Assembly (NCBI GenBank): GCA_001803395.1
Contig: MHBU01000018.1
Location: 74,803-114,805, forward strand
DNA length: 40,003 nt
Direction: 5' to 3'
Source of the DNA: Methylotenera sp. RIFCSPLOWO2_02_FULL_45_14
Lineage (GTDB): Bacteria > Pseudomonadota > Gammaproteobacteria > Burkholderiales > Methylophilaceae
The translations under genes were made by a program, and so were the position numbers. Below the pieces are notes generated by a model. That model saw only the letters and a program-made list of their open reading frames with translations, was not told where the DNA came from and made no database searches. Numbering within the stretch: position 1 is the stretch's first letter; each line of letters starts with the position of its first letter. Positions 35,059-40,003 of the stretch are shown piece after piece.

Positions 35059-36075
35059 ATGAATGGCTTTCACGTAATTGAACAGCGTTTGTTGAATGAG
35101 TTTCAGCACGACTTCCCGTTGGTCAAGCAACCATTTCTTGTTATAGGCGAACAACTGGGTATTACAGAAAATGAGGTCATCGAACGTCTTGAGCAATTAA
35201 GTATGGAAGGCGTAGTGAGCCGCGTTGGCCCGGTATTCAGGCCTGGTTGCATAGGCGTCAGCACCTTAGCTGCACTGACTGTACCAGCTGAAAATTTGGA
35301 TGAGGTGGCGTGCTGGATTAACACTTTAGCGGAAGTTAACCATAACTACGAACGTGAGCATACTTACAATTTATGGTTTGTTGTTGCGGCGCCAAATCAG
35401 CTATGGCTTGATAATGTGCTACAAAAAATCAGCCAACATACCGGCCTCCCTATGCTGGTTTTGCCATTGATTGAGCCTTATCATATCGACCTGGGGTTTG
35501 ACCTGCATGGACGATGTGGCACAACGCGAAAGTCATCTGGTAGTGGCGCGTCCGTACAACTAAAATCGGTACAACGAGAATCAGTGCAATTGAATCAGGT
35601 ACAAAGTGCAATTGTTGCAGAGCTGCAATCTGGTATCAAGCTTGAACCACAGCCATTTGCCAGCCTTGCTACAAGCATCAATCTGGAAGAGGATGCAGTT
35701 ATTCGTCAAGTTTTAGATTGGAGAAGTGACGGTGTCATCAAACGCTTTGGCGTGGTGGTGCGGCATTATGAATTAGGCTATAAAGAAAATGCAATGGTGG
35801 TGTGGGATGTGCCAGACGACCAAATTAGCGGATTGGGGAAAATAGCCGCACAACAGGAAGGTGTTACCCTATGCTACCGCCGTCCACGCCAGTTGCCGGA
35901 TTGGGGCTATAATTTGTTTGCCATGGTGCATGGTACAAACCGCGATATAGTGATGAAGCAAATAGAAAAGCTCTCTAAAAATACAGGTCTTGAGGCCTTT
36001 CAAATGCAAGTGTTGTTTAGCTGCCGTCGTTTTAAACAACGTGGAGCACATTATGTGGCAAATGGACGAAACTGA
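35059..36075 (+). CDS. nirDL: Fused siroheme decarboxylase subunits NirD and NirL
   Basis: A 338-residue fusion of two Lrp/AsnC-like units. The NirD part (about 1-150) has the HNYEREH motif (95-101). The NirL part (about 182-330) has RHYELGY and CYRRPR (272-277) followed by YNLFAMVHG. A Ser/Val/Gln-rich linker with repeated VQ (about 155-182) joins them. With NirG and NirH it decarboxylates siroheme to didecarboxysiroheme in the cytoplasm. Despite the helix-turn-helix look, these are enzymes and not regulators. Fused NirDL is known from several alpha- and betaproteobacterial denitrifiers. Its end overlaps nirG by 23 bp. Confidence 0.93.
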   Translation: MNGFHVIEQRLLNEFQHDFPLVKQPFLVIGEQLGITENEVIERLEQLSMEGVVSRVGPVFRPGCIGVSTLAALTVPAENLDEVACWINTLAEVNHNYEREHTYNLWFVVAAPNQLWLDNVLQKISQHTGLPMLVLPLIEPYHIDLGFDLHGRCGTTRKSSGSGASVQLKSVQRESVQLNQVQSAIVAELQSGIKLEPQPFASLATSINLEEDAVIRQVLDWRSDGVIKRFGVVVRHYELGYKENAMVVWDVPDDQISGLGKIAAQQEGVTLCYRRPRQLPDWGYNLFAMVHGTNRDIVMKQIEKLSKNTGLEAFQMQVLFSCRRFKQRGAHYVANGRN

Positions 36076-36505
36076 TAAAGCCATCATCAACGGCTTGCAA
36101 GGTGGCTTGCCAGTTTGTGAGCGCCCATATCAAATAATGGCATTGCAATTTGCTATTAGTGAAAACGAATTGATTGCACGTCTAGAGAACTTGCTGACTC
36201 AAAAAGTGCTGACACGATTTGGTCCCATGTTTCAAATTGAACGCATGGGTGGTGCTTTTAGTTTGGCGGCAATGCAAGTGTCTGAAGATGATTACGAGCG
36301 TGTTACTGAAACTGTTAATGCGCTAACAGAGGTTGCGCACAATTACCGGCGCGAGCATCAATTTAATATGTGGTTTGTGCTGGCAACCGAAACCCCGGCA
36401 GGCATAGTACAGGCGATTTCTCGTATTGAAGTTGAAACTGGCTACCCTGTTTTCAATATGCCTAAAGAAAAAGAATTTTTTGTAGGCGCAAGGTTTGCAG
36501 CATGA
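36053..36505 (+). CDS. nirG: Siroheme decarboxylase subunit NirG
   Basis: A 150-residue AsnC-like protein with an N-terminal helix-turn-helix-type fold. It shows the motif HNYRREHQFNMWFV that corresponds to HNYEREH in the NirD half of the upstream fusion. The start is ATG 36053 with GGAG 6 nt upstream; a second in-frame ATG at 36062 is an alternative. It overlaps the nirDL end and overlaps nirH by ATGA. Its place in the order nirD-L-G-H identifies it as NirG; by sequence alone it could be called NirD. Confidence 0.9.
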   Translation: MWQMDETDKAIINGLQGGLPVCERPYQIMALQFAISENELIARLENLLTQKVLTRFGPMFQIERMGGAFSLAAMQVSEDDYERVTETVNALTEVAHNYRREHQFNMWFVLATETPAGIVQAISRIEVETGYPVFNMPKEKEFFVGARFAA

Positions 36506-36981
36506 GTATTAAGTTAGATGTTATCGACCGTGCCATCATACAAGCCACCCAATCTGGCTTACCGCTGACGCAGCGACCATATCACACTGTTGCTGAAAAA
36601 ATAGACATTCCGCCAGAAGTGGTAATGCAGCGTATGCAAGCTATGCTTGATAACGGCGTGATTCGTCGCATAGGCGCGGTGCCAAACCATTATTCACTTG
36701 GCTGGAACGCAAACGGCATGACGGTATGGGATGTGGTGGATGAGCATATTGATACGTTGGGGCAGCAAGTCGGCGCACTTGAATTTGTCAGTCACTGTTA
36801 TCGTCGTCCAAGAATTATACCAAACTGGCCATATAATTTATTTGCCATGGTGCATGGCCGTAACCGCGATGAAGTGGAAGTTAAAACAGTGCAAATTGCA
36901 GAACTGCTAGCACCGCATTGCCGTGCGCACGCAACGCTCTACAGCACAAAAATTTTAAAAAAAACTGGGTTAAGAATTTAG
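36502..36981 (+). CDS. nirH: Siroheme decarboxylase subunit NirH
   Basis: A 159-residue AsnC-like protein of the NirL/NirH type. It shows RRIGAVPNHYSLGWNANGMTVWDV and CYRRPRIIPNWPYNLFAMVHGR, the same blocks as the NirL half of NirDL. It partners NirG in siroheme decarboxylation. ATGA overlap with nirG, and nirJ begins 10 bp after the stop. Confidence 0.92.
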   Translation: MSIKLDVIDRAIIQATQSGLPLTQRPYHTVAEKIDIPPEVVMQRMQAMLDNGVIRRIGAVPNHYSLGWNANGMTVWDVVDEHIDTLGQQVGALEFVSHCYRRPRIIPNWPYNLFAMVHGRNRDEVEVKTVQIAELLAPHCRAHATLYSTKILKKTGLRI

Positions 36982-36991
36982 GATAATTAAG

Positions 36992-38188
36992 ATGTTTAGA
37001 ATCAGCCAGTACATGCAAGAAATCGCCAATCCAACACCGCTAGCCGCTAAGCGTAACCCGCCAGGCCCAGTGATGATATGGAATCTGATACGTCGCTGCA
37101 ACCTTACCTGCCAGCATTGTTACTCGATTTCGGCTGATAAGGATTTCCCTGGAGAGTTGAGTACCCAGCAGGTGTTTACGGTGATGGATGACCTCAAAGC
37201 TTTTCGTGTGCCAGTGCTGATACTTTCCGGTGGTGAACCATTATTGCGCCCCGATATTTTCGACATCGCACGGCGCGCCAAAAACATGGGGTTTTATGTT
37301 GGGTTGTCGTCAAACGGCACATTGATTACTGAAGATAATATCGCTGCGATTGCCGATATTGGGTTTGATTACGTGGGCGTTAGCCTGGATGGCATTGAGG
37401 CCACTCACGACAAATTCCGTCGCAAACAAGGTGCGTTTAAAGAGTCGCTACATGGCGTCAAACTCTGCCGCGAAGCGGGCATTAAAGTCGGCGTGCGTTT
37501 CACATTAACGCAAGATAATGCGCATGACCTACCTGCGCTGCTACAGCTGGTAGAGGATAACGGCATTGATAAATTCTACCTATCACACCTCAACTATGCA
37601 GGTCGCGGCAATATCAACCGTAAACATGATGCGGTGATGGAAACTACACGCAAAGCCATGGATTTGTTGTTCGATACCTGCTGGAACGATATACAGCAAG
37701 GGCGGCATCGTGAATTTGTTACTGGTAATAACGATGCTGACGGTGTTTACCTGTTACTTTGGGTACGCAAAAATTTCCCACATTTGGAAGCGCATATCCG
37801 CGCCAAGTTAGCACAGTGGGGTGGAAACAGCAGTGGTGTCAATGTGGCCAATATCGACAATTTAGGTGAAGTACATCCCGATACTTTCTGGTGGCATTAC
37901 CCGTTGGGTAATGTAAAAGACCGTCCATTTTCAGAAATCTGGCAGGATACTTCTGACCCGCTGATGGCTGGGTTCAAGGCCAGCCCAAGAAAGCTGAAAG
38001 GGCGTTGTGGGAGTTGTGAATATTTTGATATTTGTGGCGGCAACACGCGCGTACGTGCGCAGCAACTCACCGGTGACCCGTGGCAGGAAGACCCCGCCTG
38101 CTATTTAACTGATGAGGAAATTGGCGTGGCTGAAGGCGCTGAACGCGTTAAAATGACCCCATATGTGCAGATCAGGCGAGTAGTTTAA
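36992..38188 (+). CDS. nirJ: Heme d1 biosynthesis radical SAM protein NirJ
   Basis: A 398-residue radical SAM enzyme. The cluster motif is C36-x3-C40-x2-C43 in RRCNLTCQHCYS, followed by the SAM-binding LSGGEPLLRPDIF. A C-terminal Cys-rich SPASM-like part is seen in GRCGSCEYFDICGGNTRVRA and DPACYL. NirJ replaces two propionate groups of didecarboxysiroheme with oxo groups on the way to heme d1. It works in the cytoplasm. The nirN ATG overlaps the stop codon by one base. Confidence 0.96.
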   Translation: MFRISQYMQEIANPTPLAAKRNPPGPVMIWNLIRRCNLTCQHCYSISADKDFPGELSTQQVFTVMDDLKAFRVPVLILSGGEPLLRPDIFDIARRAKNMGFYVGLSSNGTLITEDNIAAIADIGFDYVGVSLDGIEATHDKFRRKQGAFKESLHGVKLCREAGIKVGVRFTLTQDNAHDLPALLQLVEDNGIDKFYLSHLNYAGRGNINRKHDAVMETTRKAMDLLFDTCWNDIQQGRHREFVTGNNDADGVYLLLWVRKNFPHLEAHIRAKLAQWGGNSSGVNVANIDNLGEVHPDTFWWHYPLGNVKDRPFSEIWQDTSDPLMAGFKASPRKLKGRCGSCEYFDICGGNTRVRAQQLTGDPWQEDPACYLTDEEIGVAEGAERVKMTPYVQIRRVV

Positions 38189-39726
38189 TGCGTTTCGTAA
38201 TCTTATTTTTAATGCTGCAAATGGCCTGTTTACAAAGTATTGCCGCAGATGCACCTCAGCTATTTTCACAGCATTGCGCCGCTTGTCATGGTGCCGGTCG
38301 TCTCGGCGGCACAGGACCTGCGTTACTGCCAGAAAGCCTTGCGCGGTTAAAAAAACCAGAAGCCCTTAAAACAATTAGCGAGGGCCGCGTCGCCACACGC
38401 ATGCCAGCCTTTGGTGAAAAATTATCCAGTGTAGAGATTCAGTTATTGCTGGATTATGTCTACACACCGCTGGCAAATGTGCCCAATTGGGGTGATGCTG
38501 AAATTCGCACTTCTCGCATCGAAGTGCACAAAACTGGTAGCTTACCGAACAAACCAGCCTTTAGTGCAGACATGCTCAATTTGTTTATTGTGGTGGAAAC
38601 AGGCGACCACCATGCCACTTTACTAAATGGTGACACCTTTGAGCCGATTAAACGTTTCTCTACCCGTTTTGCGTTGCACGGCGGGCCAAAGTTTTCACCC
38701 GATGGTCGTTATGTTTACTTTGCTTCACGCGATGGCTGGGTATCAAAATTCGACATCTGGAATCTTGAATATATCGCTGAAATCCGTGTCGGCATCAATA
38801 CCCGCAATATCGCTGTTTCCAGCGATGGACGCTACGTGATGGCGGCTAATTATCTACCCAATACAGTCGTGGTGCTGGATGCTACCGATTTGTCACTTCT
38901 AAAAACAATACCTGCTGTGGATGAAAAAGGCCGAACCTCACGCGTTTCAGCCGTTTATGACGCAGCACCACGTAACAGTTTCATAGTCGCATTGAAAGAT
39001 GTGCCAGAACTGTGGGAAGTGAGCTATGACGACAATGCTGCGCCTATTTACCCTGGACTTGTACATGACTACAAAATGGCCGAAGCCATTACATTGCCTG
39101 GCAAGCTTAATCCACGCCGAACAGCTTTAGAAGCTGTGCTTGATGACTTCTTTTTCGATCAAAGTTATGCTTATTTGATAGGCGCTTCCCGTGAAGGTAA
39201 AGGTCAGGTAGTTAATCTTGACATCAGGAAAAAAGTCGCAGACTTGGCACTTGCGGGCATGCCGCATTTAGGTTCTGGTATTACTTGGCAATGGCAGGGC
39301 AGGTCCGTGCTGGCGACGCCCAACCTCAAAGATGACGTAGTCACGGTGATTGATATGCAAAGCTGGCAAGTAGTCAAGCAGATTAAAACACCAGGCCCTG
39401 GCTTTTTTATGCGCAGTCATGAAAGTACGCCATACGCTTGGACCGATGTATTCAATGGCGTAGAAAAAGACACGCTGCAACTCATAGACAAACAAACGCT
39501 GGAGATTGCCGCAACACTAAAACCTTCTCCAGGCAAAACCGCAGCCCATGTGGAGTTCACCCGTGATGGAAAATTCGCCTTAGTGAGTATTTGGGAGGCA
39601 GACGGCGCACTGGTTATTTACGACGCTGAAACACTGCGCGAAGTTAAACGTATCCCTATGAATAAACCTTCAGGTAAATACAATGTTTATAACAAGATTA
39701 CGCGCTCATCGGGGACTAGCCATTAA
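38188..39726 (+). CDS. nirN: Dihydro-heme d1 dehydrogenase NirN
   Basis: A 512-residue periplasmic NirS paralogue. The signal peptide ends near residue 20 (SIAA). CAACH lies at 30-34, with a Met ligand near RMPAFGEK. A d1-type propeller follows, with repeats such as FSPDGRYVYFASRDGWVSKFDIWNLEYIAEIRVGINTRNIAVS. NirN oxidises dihydro-heme d1 to heme d1, the last step before insertion in NirS. It is the last gene of the locus. It is shorter than NirS mainly at the N terminus. Confidence 0.95.
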   Translation: MRFVILFLMLQMACLQSIAADAPQLFSQHCAACHGAGRLGGTGPALLPESLARLKKPEALKTISEGRVATRMPAFGEKLSSVEIQLLLDYVYTPLANVPNWGDAEIRTSRIEVHKTGSLPNKPAFSADMLNLFIVVETGDHHATLLNGDTFEPIKRFSTRFALHGGPKFSPDGRYVYFASRDGWVSKFDIWNLEYIAEIRVGINTRNIAVSSDGRYVMAANYLPNTVVVLDATDLSLLKTIPAVDEKGRTSRVSAVYDAAPRNSFIVALKDVPELWEVSYDDNAAPIYPGLVHDYKMAEAITLPGKLNPRRTALEAVLDDFFFDQSYAYLIGASREGKGQVVNLDIRKKVADLALAGMPHLGSGITWQWQGRSVLATPNLKDDVVTVIDMQSWQVVKQIKTPGPGFFMRSHESTPYAWTDVFNGVEKDTLQLIDKQTLEIAATLKPSPGKTAAHVEFTRDGKFALVSIWEADGALVIYDAETLREVKRIPMNKPSGKYNVYNKITRSSGTSH

Positions 39727-39914
39727 AAACAAGGCTAGCAAACTAAAGGCAAGTATAAAGGTACGTATGCGCCCAGTGCATGGGGTTGATTTTGGCTAGA
39801 AATTGAAAGTATGAATTTCATATATGCATAGGCGAGCCTAGTGCTAGATTAACCAGAAATGCGCATTTATAATTCATTAGTTCTGGTTCTGGTTGGGGAG
39901 CCAATTAGATACAA
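39727..39914. other. Non-coding stretch after nirN
   Basis: No gene was recognised. It holds a possible promoter pair TTGATT (39786-39791) and TATGAA (39810-39815), with no ORF to serve. It also holds an 8-bp inverted repeat AACCAGAA/TTCTGGTT (39851-39858 and 39881-39888), with the palindrome ATGCGCAT beside its left arm and an overlapping direct repeat CTGGTT at its right arm. No clear nirN terminator was seen. Confidence 0.4.
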
Positions 39915-39941
39915 AAGTGGGCACTCTTTGAGAGCCCACTT
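39915..39941 (-). terminator. Hairpin, probable terminator for a minus-strand gene entering from the right
   Basis: An 8-bp stem AAGTGGGC/GCCCACTT is extended inside by CTC/GAG across one A-A mismatch. Read on the minus strand it is followed by four T residues; on the plus strand no T tract follows. It may serve both nirN and a convergent gene. Confidence 0.5.
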
Positions 39942-39970
39942 AGCTATTCCAATATATGAATGAAGTTGAG

Positions 39971-40003
39971 TTATTTCTTAAGCAAATACTGCTTTGATTC
40001 ATT
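39971..40003 (-). CDS. Possible C-terminal end of a minus-strand gene
   Basis: On the minus strand the frame from the window edge reads NESKQYLLKK and stops with TAA at 39973-39971, 30 bp before the hairpin terminator. Ten codons are too few to identify it. The call rests on the stop-hairpin arrangement only. Confidence 0.25.
   Translation of the reverse strand, partial: NESKQYLLKK

Noticed and set aside
35059-36981. NirDL, NirG and NirH as Lrp/AsnC transcription regulators
   Set aside because: They have the AsnC-like fold, but the HNYxREH and CYRRPR motifs and the nir gene order identify siroheme decarboxylase subunits.

Overview
The window looks like a chromosomal segment of a fairly AT-rich betaproteobacterium. 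The best guess is a Methylophilaceae-type methylotroph (Methylotenera or Methylophilus relatives). This rests on the family-level look of the proteins, an orphan quinoprotein-dehydrogenase-associated SoxYZ-like carrier, and the betaproteobacterial tol-pal, ruv and rpsP operon orders. The genus is inference; no 16S rRNA gene is present. No rRNA, tRNA, CRISPR array, insertion sequence or phage gene was seen.

Positions 1-13650 hold mixed housekeeping and accessory genes. The 5' end of uvrA runs off the left edge, divergent from a YajR-type MFS transporter followed by ssb. A 151-bp palindromic element then abuts the DAHP synthase gene. Next come an FmdB zinc-ribbon gene, a DUF502 membrane protein, aspS, an Mrr-type restriction endonuclease wedged between aspS and apt, a VOC protein, the SoxYZ-like carrier, yjbQ, trhP/yegQ and a CBS-pair protein. 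A small unit follows with a MarR regulator, a SnoaL-like protein and an EamA transporter. Its promoter has perfect -35 and -10 hexamers with a palindromic operator filling the spacer.

Positions 13700-24911 are core genome: yebC, a GTCATTCC-type palindromic repeat, ruvC, a decayed gene (probably a UbiA-type prenyltransferase), ruvA, an AI-2E-family transporter and ruvB. They are followed by the complete envelope operon ybgC-tolQ-tolR-tolA-tolB-pal-cpoB and the 7-deaza-guanine genes queE-queC. Positions 25051-28921 carry the ribosome-biogenesis operon rpsP-rimM-trmD-rplS, whose bS16 has a long Ala/Lys/Glu tail, then ogt and xerD.

Positions 29137-39726 form a complete cytochrome cd1 nitrite reductase locus. 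On the plus strand it reads nirS-nirM-nirC-nirF-nirDL(fused)-nirG-nirH-nirJ-nirN: the enzyme, its electron donors, and the enzymes that turn siroheme into heme d1. Divergently, nirE (uroporphyrinogen III methyltransferase) is followed after one base by an outer-membrane beta-barrel gene. One FNR/DNR-type box lies between nirE and nirS at -41.5 geometry for both directions. That geometry puts the nirE transcription start on its own ATG, so nirE may be leaderless. No nor, nos, nirQ or dnr gene is in view.

The observations most worth a second look are the nirE-coupled beta-barrel and leaderless arrangement, the bS16 extension, the MarR operator promoter, the ruvC-ruvA pseudogene and the palindromic element at aroG.
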